Shown here one piece after another: positions 31,794-39,940 of a stretch of 47,893 bases of DNA. The translations under genes were made by a program, and so were the position numbers. This DNA comes from a virus, in the IMG/VR virus record IMGVR_UViG_3300028556_000014, positions 1 to 47,893 of that record. The stretch is one strand, 5' to 3'. The first letter of the stretch is position 1. Each line of letters begins with the position of its first letter. The notes under the pieces are model-generated. The model saw only the letters and a program-made list of their open reading frames with translations, was not told where the DNA came from and made no database searches.

Positions 31794-33029
31794 TTACGAC
31801 GCGTTCGACACCTGGAACCTCGCCATCACGGGATCAAAGCCGCTGCCATGATCATCCAGACCAACGAGCGCGGCGGGGATCGAGATCGTCTGAGTGCGCG
31901 GGCCGCCGGCCTTGTTGAGCGCCGACTTGTCGACACCGCCCAGCGTGAAGTTGCCGATATACAGCGAGACGAAATCCTTCGGCTCCGCCTCGTTTTCGAC
32001 CGCGAGCATCTGGAGCGAATAAACCGTCTCGTCAGCGAAATCCTGGACGCGTTGGAGGTCCTGTCGCAGCGCCGTCAGGTTGATCGCCACGGACATCTGC
32101 CCGGAGAAAACGTCAGGCGAATAGGGCGATGCGGCGGTGCCGAACGTCTCCGGGGCATTCACGCCGATATCGAGCGTCACGTCGAAGCTGGTGAGATCGA
32201 CGATATCTTCGCCGTTCACCCGCAGTGTCGCATTGGCAACCGAGAGCGGAACGCCCGTCGGCTCGGTCGGCGACGTAAAGAAGGGGGCGCTCGAATCTGC
32301 GACGGTCTCGAATTGCCCGGTGCCGACCCAGGTCGTATCGAGTGTGATGATGCCGTTCGGCTGCATGGCGAACTTGAGCGTCCCCCATTTGGCGTCGGTG
32401 AACACCTCCGAGCCGTCGATATCGAGGTCGGCTTCCTCGATGGTGAAATAGCGCTCGACGAGAGAACCCGCCGCCGGATTGATCAGCGTGCGCCCGGTCC
32501 TGGTGATTTCGCAGGCCGTGTCGGGCGTTGCGTTTACCGTCAGGGTCTCCGCAACGGTGATCGTGGTGGCGTCGAGCGCGGTCACGCGCAGGTTCCGGCT
32601 GTTGTTCCCTGTCGAAGCGTGATTGGTGAGCCGGATCACATCGCCGACGCGAAAGCCCAAAGATATCGGGCTGCCGCTGTCGAGGACGATCGTATTTGCG
32701 CCAGTCGTGATGGACGTGAAATCGCTTTGGGTCACCTGCATGTCGGCGCTCGACCAAGTCCCGCGCATTACCGCCTGGAGAATGTCGTCGGCGAGCCCGA
32801 GCGAGAGTTCGGACGTATAGGTTCCGCCGGTCTTTTGTATCCCGTGGCGCCCACGGCTCATCATTCCGTCGCGGCGCACCTCGTTACTCTGGGTCGTCGC
32901 CTTTGTCAGGCGACCGCCCTGGCCGCCAGCGTTACGCAGGATGCGCGCGCTACCGCCCGTGGCCTGAGAGCCCAATCCCGATTGCACCTTGTACGCGATG
33001 TAGCCGTTGCTCTGGCTCTGGAAGGGCAT
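31794..33029 (-). CDS. major tail tube protein
   Basis: A 411-residue protein from ATG 33029. 'GYIAYKVQSGLGSQATGGSARILRNAGGQGGRLTKATTQSNEVRRDG' is the classic N-terminus of this tube protein group. 'FTSITTGANTIVLDSGSPISLGFRVGDVIRLTNHA' (an Ig-like or OB insert) follows, then 'YFTIEEADLDIDGSEVFTDAKWGTL' and the C-terminal 'DPVMARFQVSNAS'. It lies between tail terminator and chaperone, as expected. It polymerises around the tape measure. Confidence 0.85.
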   Translation of the reverse strand: MPFQSQSNGYIAYKVQSGLGSQATGGSARILRNAGGQGGRLTKATTQSNEVRRDGMMSRGRHGIQKTGGTYTSELSLGLADDILQAVMRGTWSSADMQVTQSDFTSITTGANTIVLDSGSPISLGFRVGDVIRLTNHASTGNNSRNLRVTALDATTITVAETLTVNATPDTACEITRTGRTLINPAAGSLVERYFTIEEADLDIDGSEVFTDAKWGTLKFAMQPNGIITLDTTWVGTGQFETVADSSAPFFTSPTEPTGVPLSVANATLRVNGEDIVDLTSFDVTLDIGVNAPETFGTAASPYSPDVFSGQMSVAINLTALRQDLQRVQDFADETVYSLQMLAVENEAEPKDFVSLYIGNFTLGGVDKSALNKAGGPRTQTISIPAALVGLDDHGSGFDPVMARFQVSNAS

Positions 33030-33106
33030 GATGAGTCTCCCGGTGAAAGGATTCGCGGCCCGGTACCGAAAGCCGCGCACGCAAAACAAAAAGCTCGATT
33101 TGTGAT

Positions 33107-33538
33107 CTATCCGGCGTAGTAGAAGTCGAACGGAACGCTCGTCATCAGGACGAAATAGTTTCCGTCTTCCACGCTCGCCACGCCGTCATACACGCTGAAA
33201 TCTTGGGTTCTGACCAACTGATCGCCGGAGCGGCCAAATTCGGCCCTCTGAAAGAGCAGCGACAATTCATCAGCGATGGTCAGCGCGGCCTCTATGCCGG
33301 AGCCCTTCCGCGCCAGCACATAGAAGCGGATCAGGCCGGGATGGATAAAGAGGCGGCTGCCCGGCTTGCCGAAAGCTTCCAAAGCGTTCCGGCCGCCGAT
33401 AATTTCGGCCTCGATATAGATCGCGGGCCTGCCGTTGTCGACCGGAGGTTTGAAATCCTCATTCTGCCATCGTACGGGGCAGCTCGAAAAACCCGCAGCG
33501 AGATATGCCTTGATCGCCGCGACCGCAGGCGCGAGCAC
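33107..33538 (-). CDS. tail terminator / minor tail protein
   Basis: A 143-residue protein: 'VAAIKAYLAAGFSSCPVRWQNEDFKPPVDNGRPAIYIEAEIIGG' and 'PGLIRFYVLARKGSGIEAALTIADELSLLFQ' match DUF4128/gpU-like tail terminators, which end tail tube growth. Located two genes before the tail tube and after the head-tail connector. Confidence 0.75.
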   Translation of the reverse strand: MLAPAVAAIKAYLAAGFSSCPVRWQNEDFKPPVDNGRPAIYIEAEIIGGRNALEAFGKPGSRLFIHPGLIRFYVLARKGSGIEAALTIADELSLLFQRAEFGRSGDQLVRTQDFSVYDGVASVEDGNYFVLMTSVPFDFYYAG

Positions 33539-33539
33539 G

Positions 33540-34238
33540 TCAGGCGGCCTTTGCCGTGATGACGAGACAAGGAAAGCGGTTCTCCCGCGTCTTCACGACC
33601 GCGCCGAGCGCGCCTCGGTCGCCAAATGTGATCTTGGCGATGTTGCCAAACCGGCGCTGGAGGTCTTTCGCGGAGATTTCATAGACGCCATCCGGTGCTT
33701 GTACCGACAAACCGGGCCGGCGCGTCTTTTCGTGACCCTCCGATCCAGTTCCTTTGAGTAACCGGCCGCCCGCATTGCCCTTGGCGAAGCGGAAGCCGCC
33801 CTCGATTTTTCTCGCGTACTTGCGCATGTTGATGATCACAACCTCGTCCGCCGGGCTGATATCGACAACTGCACCCTCGGTTGTGGCGTCACGGCGCTGG
33901 CCATTGACGAACAGCCAATGATCGTCCCGATAATGGCCGCCCTCGTCGGGACCAACCGGCGAGCGCTCGATGAGCATCTGAAACGCCGCGTCGACAACGT
34001 GACCGAGAAGATCAAACTCCGTCAGCGTGACGAGCTGTGCATCGTCGACCGGCCTGTTCGGCGAACCGTCAACATATTGATGGATCGGCGCTTCCTGCCC
34101 CAGCGCTGTGCGGATTGCCGCTTGATTGGCGGCTACCTTTTCCTTCGTGGTCTCGACGAGCTGCTGCCGCGACGCCACGGTGATCCTGTCCGCGAGCGCC
34201 TTGATCCTCGTGGAAGTGAAAGGACTTGCCGTGGGCAT
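33540..34238 (-). CDS. head-tail joining protein (neck/gp10-like)
   Basis: A 232-residue protein from ATG 34238. The N-terminus 'FTSTRIKALADRITVASRQQLVETTKEKVAANQ' is helical and followed by 'VDGSPNRPVDDAQLVTLTEFDLLGHVV', 'GGHYRDDHWLFVNGQ' and a basic loop 'KTRRPGLSVQAPDG'. It occupies the gp10-like neck protein place between connectors and tail terminator. No named domain is certain. Confidence 0.6.
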   Translation of the reverse strand: MPTASPFTSTRIKALADRITVASRQQLVETTKEKVAANQAAIRTALGQEAPIHQYVDGSPNRPVDDAQLVTLTEFDLLGHVVDAAFQMLIERSPVGPDEGGHYRDDHWLFVNGQRRDATTEGAVVDISPADEVVIINMRKYARKIEGGFRFAKGNAGGRLLKGTGSEGHEKTRRPGLSVQAPDGVYEISAKDLQRRFGNIAKITFGDRGALGAVVKTRENRFPCLVITAKAA

Positions 34239-34243
34239 CAGTC

Positions 34244-34402
34244 TTAAACGAAATCGGGTGGCAAATCGGCCCAGCAACCAAACCAAGACGACTGCTGACG
34301 GACAGCCGGCTCGCGCGCAAATTCGACGAGCCGTGTCGCCGGTGGGAATTCGCCAGCTTCAATCGACCGCCAGCCCTCGCGCCGAAATTCGGTATCAGTC
34401 AT
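34244..34402 (-). CDS. small hypothetical protein in the connector cluster
   Basis: A 52-residue ORF (MTDTEFRREGWRSIEAGEF... ending LPPDFV), start ATG 34402, two bases after the upstream stop and five bases before the next start. Tight packing in the operon supports it despite the small size. It contains Trp-rich 'SSWFGCWADLPP'. Role unknown. Confidence 0.5.
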   Translation of the reverse strand: MTDTEFRREGWRSIEAGEFPPATRLVEFAREPAVRQQSSWFGCWADLPPDFV

Positions 34403-34404
34403 CC

Positions 34405-34755
34405 TTATCCCTTCGCCCTCAGCACATAGGCGACCAGCGTGCCTTCATCCGACCGGGTCGCATCATCGGGGAACGTGATCGCCAGTTCCTTGCCCTTGTC
34501 CGCGAGCAGGAGCTTGTCGTCTTCGGTGACCGGAAGGCTCAAGCCCGCATTCACCAGATCCTCGACCAGCACTACGGCCGTGTATTCATACTGCTCGATA
34601 TCGCCGATTAAGACTGCGGCGCCATCGCCCCGAACATTTGCCCGCGCCTTGTAATCGGTGAAGGTTTGGTCCTGTCCCGACCCTGAATCCCGCCGGATAT
34701 AGACGGTATCCTTCAGCGTGCGCCGATAAAGGGATTGGGTTCGCTGAAGCGGCAT
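34405..34755 (-). CDS. head completion / tail adaptor-like protein
   Basis: A 116-residue protein from ATG 34755, overlapping the upstream stop. 'YRRTLKDTVYIRRDSGSGQDQTFTDYKARANVRGD' and 'YEYTAVVLVEDLVNAGLSLPVTEDDKLLLAD' give a small beta fold like the head completion (gp16-like) proteins. Position between gp6-like connector and neck protein supports this. Confidence 0.55.
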   Translation of the reverse strand: MPLQRTQSLYRRTLKDTVYIRRDSGSGQDQTFTDYKARANVRGDGAAVLIGDIEQYEYTAVVLVEDLVNAGLSLPVTEDDKLLLADKGKELAITFPDDATRSDEGTLVAYVLRAKG

Positions 34756-35390
34756 CAGCCCACCGTGAACGGTTTTATCTTCGCCATCACGCTCGGCGGG
34801 AGATCGCCAGATTGACCGATGGCTCCGACCCAATATGAAAAGCTCGCAACGCCATCGATCGATTCCGACCGCAGCGCAGGATCGCGCCCGCGCGAAGCCC
34901 AGTAGGACGCGACCAGATCGATGCAGGCCGCCTCAAGCGAGGCGGGAAGATCGCGGCCGTCGTCAGCCGGCAACAGATATCCTGCAACATACTCTATCGC
35001 GATACTTTTCCGGCACCACCATCGCCGCGGATAGCCGCTCTCAGTCAGCCGATAGACCACGCCGATTTCGGGGTCGAAACGGTAATGAGCGGTGTCCAGC
35101 GTCTCAGCGCCATCGATTGTCACGCTTACTATGCTGACCACGGGCCAACGCCGCAGGAACAATCTCTCGGGCTCGCTCGGACGGCTGTCGCGATAGAATG
35201 TCTCGGTAATAGTTTGTCGCCCCAGTGACGGTCGGACGCGCACAGCGATATCCGAGGACGCCTCGTCGATCTTGGCGCTCAGCAACGTGTCCGTGTCGGT
35301 CCCAGTGATACCCAGCTCTTGCTTGATCCGATCAAGGGTCGCGAGTTGAGTGTTCTCGGCCGGTGCCGTGATGACTAAGGTCGAATTCAT
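34755..35390 (-). CDS. head-tail connector (gp6-like)
   Basis: A 211-residue protein from ATG 35390. 'LATLDRIKQELGITGTDTDTLLSAKIDEASSDIAVRV' is the helical N-terminus of phage gp6-like connectors. It is followed by 'RPSEPERLFLRRWPVVSIVSVTIDG' and 'SLEAACIDLVASYWASRGRDPALRSESIDG'. It forms the ring under the portal. The glycan cassette separates it from the capsid genes, an unusual insertion. Confidence 0.75.
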   Translation of the reverse strand: MNSTLVITAPAENTQLATLDRIKQELGITGTDTDTLLSAKIDEASSDIAVRVRPSLGRQTITETFYRDSRPSEPERLFLRRWPVVSIVSVTIDGAETLDTAHYRFDPEIGVVYRLTESGYPRRWWCRKSIAIEYVAGYLLPADDGRDLPASLEAACIDLVASYWASRGRDPALRSESIDGVASFSYWVGAIGQSGDLPPSVMAKIKPFTVG

Positions 35391-36019
35391 GCCGCCAGCC
35401 CCATGTGGCGGCGCGCCCACTCGGCCATAAACGTTTTCCGGCGACCGCGGAAGTGAACCACGGTCGGCATACCGGCATGGTCGCCGACATGATCCGGCGC
35501 CCAGTTGTGAGCCTCACAAGGCAACTCGCAGTAATCGAGGCCCGATGTCTTCAGGGCCGCATAGAGCGCCCGCTGATCATCGCCCCATTCGAGCGGGCGA
35601 CGATCGAGCGCGGCTTGCCAGACCGGCGCGCAAGTCGGTCCATCCGCACAGAAAATAGTGCCTGTGTTCATCGGGCAATCGGAGAACGGCCCGATCGTCA
35701 CGGCGAGATCGCCCACGAAATACGGGCGCGGATCACGGGTCACGAGGCAGTCGGCGCCGACGAGCAAGACCGGCCCTGGCGTTACGGCCAGAAACTGCCG
35801 CTGGCCGTCCAAAAGCGCCAGCATCAGATTTTCCGGCAGATCGAACCGCGTTGTCTCCAATGGCGCTGGACGGTTTCGGTCGCTGATTACGACATGGCGC
35901 AGACCGAGCCGCCGGCACGACGCATCCAGCATCATCAGCAGGGCATCGTAGTCGCAGCCCCACTTCTCGAAACGCGGCGCAAAGAAGCTGGCGACGATCA
36001 CAGGATCGACGCCTTCCAT
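35387..36019 (-). CDS. glycosyltransferase-like protein
   Basis: A 210-residue protein from ATG 36019. 'PVIVASFFAPRFEKWGCDYDALLMMLDASCRRLGLRHVVISD' and 'VLLVGADCLVTRDP' resemble the Rossmann half and DxD-like site of GT-A glycosyltransferases. 'EWGDDQRALYAAL' fits a QxxL-type acceptor helix. It overlaps the acyltransferase gene by 22 bases. Catalytic function is inferred from this resemblance and the neighbours. Confidence 0.5.
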   Translation of the reverse strand: MEGVDPVIVASFFAPRFEKWGCDYDALLMMLDASCRRLGLRHVVISDRNRPAPLETTRFDLPENLMLALLDGQRQFLAVTPGPVLLVGADCLVTRDPRPYFVGDLAVTIGPFSDCPMNTGTIFCADGPTCAPVWQAALDRRPLEWGDDQRALYAALKTSGLDYCELPCEAHNWAPDHVGDHAGMPTVVHFRGRRKTFMAEWARRHMGLAA

Positions 36020-36681
36020 TCGCGGGCATGCGGCTCTGCCGCATAGATCGAATGCCAGTCTTCGACCTGCGCCCGCGCTGGGAAGCCTTTCGCCATGAGG
36101 CCCGCCGGAACGTCGCGGGTGACGACGGCCGCCATCGCGATCGTGGCGCCATCGCCAATGGTGACACCGGGCCGCAACCGCGCGCCGGCGCCGATCACGA
36201 CATCCGAGCCGATCCGGCAGGGCGTGACGCCTTTCCACCGATAACCGCGCGGGCGGTCATCGTTGACCGCGAGGACCTGGACCGAGACGAAGCACCGATC
36301 GCCGACGATCGTTCCGCCCGAGATGTGTGTATCGTCCATCAATTGGCAGTCGTCGCCAACTACAGCATCATAGCCGATCTTGACACCACAGCCGATGACG
36401 CAGCGCTTGCCGATCCTCGCGCCCTCGCGGATATGGGCGTAGGGGCAGACCTGCGTATCCTCGCCAATTTCCGCACCGGCATAGACGATGGCATAGGGGC
36501 CAACGACAACGCCCGGGGCAAGCGTGACGGGCGGGAGATTGTTGTCGATCGGCTTGGCGAAGGCGTGGCCACGCATCGGCTCGAACCAGACAAGCGCCGT
36601 CGCATGGACGCGGGCGCCGTTATCGAGGTTGAACCATCGCCAAGCGTCATTGCGCAGGACTTGCAATTGATCGTCCATCAT
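35998..36681 (-). CDS. left-handed beta-helix (hexapeptide) acyltransferase
   Basis: A 227-residue protein with hexapeptide repeats from about residue 55 to 190: 'GVVVGPYAIVYAGAEIGEDTQVCPYAHIREGARIGKRCVIGCGVKIGYDAVVGDDC', then 'VVIGAGARLRPGVTIGDGATIAMAAVVTRDVPAGL', typical of LbH O- or N-acyltransferases acting on sugars. The active-site His cannot be set with certainty. It overlaps both neighbours. It probably modifies a nucleotide-sugar or glycan. Confidence 0.85.
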   Translation of the reverse strand: MMDDQLQVLRNDAWRWFNLDNGARVHATALVWFEPMRGHAFAKPIDNNLPPVTLAPGVVVGPYAIVYAGAEIGEDTQVCPYAHIREGARIGKRCVIGCGVKIGYDAVVGDDCQLMDDTHISGGTIVGDRCFVSVQVLAVNDDRPRGYRWKGVTPCRIGSDVVIGAGARLRPGVTIGDGATIAMAAVVTRDVPAGLMAKGFPARAQVEDWHSIYAAEPHAREWKASIL

Positions 36682-37373
36682 ATCCTCAACGCCTCGGTCA
36701 AGCTCGCAAAGCGAAAATCGGTGATCGCGGATTGCGGAGTCGCGTTAACCACCTCGACGTTCAGACGCTTAAACACGCCAGCCATACCGCGCCACGCCGG
36801 GAGATAGCGGTCGCGAAAGGCCGCCAAGTCATGCTGGTAATAGTCATCATGACCGTGCGTGCGGCCGTTGACGGCCTGCGCCTCAAACCCGATCAGCACG
36901 ATCCGCCTGGCACCCATGACGGCCGCTAGGCAGGCCGCGCTATGGCCGCTTGATGCGCCGACGTGATCGGGGAAGGCTCCCAGGCGTTCGACCAGGGCGG
37001 TGAAATCGATACGCTTTACCGCATCGCCCAGCCGGGCCTTTGCGTTCCGGTTGCTGGTGATGATCGGCCCCGGCCAGCCGTGGGCCAATTCCGGCCGGTT
37101 TTCGTTCCAGGAATTGTCGGTGAAATAGAGCGGGTCATTGGCCGTCGCAATCGGGCGCACCTTCCGGCACCCGCTGTTGATCGCAATGAGCCGATGACCA
37201 CGCAGCACGTCGAGATCAAGATCGGCGAGGCTTGGGCCGCCACCGATCAGCACGACCGTCAGTCCCTCGAACGACCGATCAGGCGCCCAGAACGGAACCG
37301 GCGTCGGTGCGCCGTCGATCACGACCTGGCGCGGCCCCACGTAGCGGATACCGCGGCCGTCGCCGGCTATCAC
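36678..37373 (-). CDS. MptE/DUF115-like protein
   Basis: A 231-residue protein. 'GLTVVLIGGGPSLADLDLDVLRGHRLIAINSG' is the nucleotide-binding start of the DUF115/MAF-like family, related to pterin pyrophosphokinase MptE and to flagellin-modifying MAF proteins. 'HVGASSGHSAACLAAVMGARRIVLIGFEA' is the second conserved block. In a phage late operon it may act on a sugar nucleotide with its two neighbours; no substrate can be named. Confidence 0.6.
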   Translation of the reverse strand: MIAGDGRGIRYVGPRQVVIDGAPTPVPFWAPDRSFEGLTVVLIGGGPSLADLDLDVLRGHRLIAINSGCRKVRPIATANDPLYFTDNSWNENRPELAHGWPGPIITSNRNAKARLGDAVKRIDFTALVERLGAFPDHVGASSGHSAACLAAVMGARRIVLIGFEAQAVNGRTHGHDDYYQHDLAAFRDRYLPAWRGMAGVFKRLNVEVVNATPQSAITDFRFASLTEALRI

Positions 37374-37699
37374 GCCGGCCTGGCCCGGCGCTCGACCTCG
37401 GCCGCGATCACATCGTCGGCTGCGGCGGCACTATCCACAGGCTCATCAGTCAGCTTGCGAGCCAGGGCAAATCGCGCCATGTGGTGCTGGTCCCGCCAGT
37501 CATCGGGGATTTCGACAGGCTCTGGCCCTGTTTCCTCGATCGTCGATTCCGGCCGATCCGCCACGATCTCGGCGACGCCGCGGCGCAGCCAACGATCAGC
37601 TTCATCGGCCGAGACGTCGTGCTCGGTACCTTTGCGGTAAGGCTTGTCGGCCCAATCCCGCGGCAACTTGGGATCGACGGTAAAGCGGATGCGCGGCAT
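37370..37699 (-). CDS. small phage protein of the capsid region
   Basis: A 109-residue acidic protein starting after a GAGGAT ribosome-binding site. 'YRKGTEHDVSADEADRWLRRGVAEIV' is a common motif of small proteins coded next to phage capsid genes, perhaps a Rho-like or decoration helper. Overlaps the next gene by 4 bases (ATGA). Confidence 0.55.
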   Translation of the reverse strand: MPRIRFTVDPKLPRDWADKPYRKGTEHDVSADEADRWLRRGVAEIVADRPESTIEETGPEPVEIPDDWRDQHHMARFALARKLTDEPVDSAAAADDVIAAEVERRARPA

Positions 37700-37726
37700 G
37701 GCAAATCCTCAGCAAAGGAGAAGCGG

Positions 37727-37759
37727 CCCGGCGGGGCCGGAACCCGCCGGGTTTTGTTT
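37727..37759 (+). terminator. hairpin downstream of the capsid-region structural gene
   Basis: A perfect 9-bp stem CCCGGCGGG / CCCGCCGGG (37727-37735 with 37743-37751) is followed on the + strand by TTTTGTTT. The late operon runs on the - strand, where no T-run follows, so for the operon it is more likely a processing or attenuating hairpin. Confidence 0.45.
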
Positions 37760-37769
37760 CCGCTACGGT

Positions 37770-38294
37770 CTAATCGATGATCGCCGAAGGCATGTTCTCA
37801 GGCGCTTCGACTTGGTATGGGTCAGAAAGGATGTACCAAATGGTGCCGATCTGACCGTCCGTGCTGGTGCCTACGTCGCCGATCTCGGCGCGGATGCAGT
37901 CGTAATTATTGGCGATATCGAGGTCTTCGGCTTTGAACTCGATGACCCAGATTTTCTCCTGCTCGGCCGACGTGGTGTCGGTATAGGTGTTCGCGGCTGC
38001 CTGCGTGACCTTGGTCCACTGCCCGACATCGGACAGGTGGGTCAGGTCCTGCTTGACGTAGACCTCGGTGAAGTTCAGGGCCTTGTTGGTGCCGAACGCG
38101 ACATCGGTCCCCTGGAGGATCGTGATCGTCGGGTCATTGCCTGCCGTCCCCAGGGAGGAATGGAAGCACACTGCGCAACGACGGTAGTTCTTCAGCGAGA
38201 CCACATCGGCGACGCGCGCGGTCGAGAGTGCGGCCGGTGGAAAACCAGTCACGATCATATGGTTCTCGAGGAAGCGGAGATTGGGGTCGTTCAT
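37770..38294 (-). CDS. capsid-associated structural protein
   Basis: A 174-residue protein from ATG 38294. 'HMIVTGFPPAALSTARVADVVSLKNYRRCAVCFHSSLGTAGNDPTITILQGTDVAF' and 'KALNFTEVYVKQDL' match small structural proteins coded just after HK97-type major capsid genes in alphaproteobacterial phages. A decoration or head protein role is likely but not demonstrated. Confidence 0.6.
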   Translation of the reverse strand: MNDPNLRFLENHMIVTGFPPAALSTARVADVVSLKNYRRCAVCFHSSLGTAGNDPTITILQGTDVAFGTNKALNFTEVYVKQDLTHLSDVGQWTKVTQAAANTYTDTTSAEQEKIWVIEFKAEDLDIANNYDCIRAEIGDVGTSTDGQIGTIWYILSDPYQVEAPENMPSAIID

Positions 38295-38368
38295 GAGACC
38301 GGTCCTTTCGGTCAAGAATTTCGAGAGCCGGACAACGTGGAGACGCCCGGCTTTAGCCGTTCAGTCGA

Positions 38369-39754
38369 TTACCGGCTTTCGAGCGTGATGAACGGCGACA
38401 GCGTGTTCGTGCCATCGCGCGGCGAGATAGGCGCCGACCACCATGGCGCACCAGCCAGACGGAAAATGAACCGGTAGACGGTCTCGTCGGTGTCAAACTT
38501 CAGGTGGATCGATGTGTCGACCCGCGCCCCCCCGGTTTTGGTGATCGTGCGGTACATCGAGAGATCGACCAGTGCGATGTCGCCGAGATCGCCGATCGTC
38601 TCCATCGCCTGGAGCACCTTGATCGGACGCCCAAGCAGCATCCCATAGGGCGACGCGGAAAGCGCGCCGGGCGGGACAAAGATCGGAACCTGCGTGCCGG
38701 TCGCGGTCGACGGGTATTTGCCGACATCGGCGAACGACATCAGCGGCAGTTGCGCCCAGACATCCTGGTGCATCAGCCACGTCGCCCGCGCGAAGCACGG
38801 GGCGTACATGCGGCCCATCATCTTCACCAGGTTGCGATGAAAGATGGTATCGGCCGGCTGCGAAGTCTCCTTGTTGACGGTGACCAGTGCGCCCGAGTTC
38901 ATGAAGCCGAGCGGTTTTCCGACGCCGTTGCCCTGGACGATCGCGAGATTGATGACCGAAGTCATCACCTCCGGCGCCTTGACCCGGAGATAGTTGTCTA
39001 GCTGCGGCGCATCCTCCAGCAGTTCGTCGGTGACGTCGACCCGGGCGAACAGCTTGTTGAGGCGCAGTGTATCGCCCTTGAACTTCACGCCCGCGGCGGT
39101 CGCCGCCTGCGCCTCGCCCTCCCAATAGACCTGAATGCCCGACGTTCCCCACGGGGTCGTTTCGTCCTTCGGGTGCGACACGGCATTGCGCACCGTCGTC
39201 GAGCTGTCCGTGCTCGACAGCAAACCGTCTTCGCCCTCGACTACGCTCATGATGCCGTCGCGGAATTCCGCCGGCACAAGGAAGCCGCCATCCTCGCCGG
39301 TGCCCTCTCCCATCTGCATGAGCCGGCCGCGGGCGCCGTCATCTTCCCCCGCCGCGGCGCGGACGCATGAGGCGAACTCGCCGAGATGCTTAAAGCCGCC
39401 GGTTCGCGGGTCGACGCGCACCTGCGCCGGAACGGTGCGCGCGCCGGGCTGCGGCGTCTGCGGGTCGGCCGGCGTCCGGCGGCCCTGGCCGGCGCCGATC
39501 TGGTCCAGCTTTTTGCGGGCCTCGATCTGGCGCCCGAGCCGCTCGACCTCGGCCGTATTGGCTTCGATCTGGCCGAGTTCGTCGTCGGTCAGGTCGCGGT
39601 TCGCCGTATCGGCAGCGCTGAAAAGCTGTTAGGATGCCTGCTGCAGCTCCTGCTGGCGCGCCTGCATGCCATCGATCGTCGGGGCCGCCATGAAGATGAC
39701 GCCTTCCGGAACCCGGCCGAATGCGACCGGGGCAACTCTGTGATTTCGGTACAT
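38369..39754 (-). CDS. HK97-family major capsid protein, interrupted by an in-frame TAA
   Basis: HK97-fold capsid protein. The conserved body includes 'EDGGFLVPAEFRDGIMSVVEGEDGLL', 'LARVDVTDELLEDA', the E-loop region around 'VQGNGVGKPLGFMNSG', and 'YKPSTATGTQVPIFVPPGALSA'-like P-domain sequence. The frame is open upstream of the first downstream start (GTG 39421) through a coiled-coil delta domain (DDELGQIEANTAEVERLGRQIEARKK) to a single TAA at 39631-39629, then continues as 'MQARQQELQQAS' to ATG 39691 or 39754 (MYRN; GGAG upstream). One ochre codon thus splits the scaffold domain. It is a mutation, a sequence error or a recoding site; a restart would lose the delta domain. Confidence 0.88.
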
Positions 39755-39849
39755 GGTTGGTTGCTCCAGATGCCGGGTCTTCCCAGCGAAGGGGAGCGCC
39801 TTTCGCCGGTAGCAGCCGGCGCCGTTGCCCAAGCGGATTATGGGCGGAT

Positions 39850-39923
39850 CACCGGCCGGCGGGGCTGCTACACCCCCGGCGCTGGGCAGAGGGAACGCAC
39901 ACGGCGTTCCCCGCCAGCCGGTG
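39850..39923. other. structured intergenic element between protease and capsid genes
   Basis: Within the 186-base gap 39755-39940, two 15-base arms (39850-39864 and 39909-39923) pair with one G-T mismatch. A second perfect 8-bp hairpin GGGAACGC / GCGTTCCC (39891-39898 with 39904-39911) competes for three bases of the outer stem. The alternative folds suggest a regulatory leader or processing site for the capsid mRNA; no T-run makes a classical terminator. Confidence 0.5.
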
Positions 39924-39940
39924 AACTTCGAAAAAATGTT

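Noticed and set aside
31788-33119. 443-residue + strand open frame
   Set aside because: Antisense to the tail tube gene and composed of Arg/Glu-rich shadow sequence; the - strand frame has clear phage homology.
38369-39754. Reassigned TAA codon across the element
   Set aside because: Other genes end at TAA normally (csf3, the AcrVA2-like gene), and no other in-frame TAA was noticed in clear coding regions.
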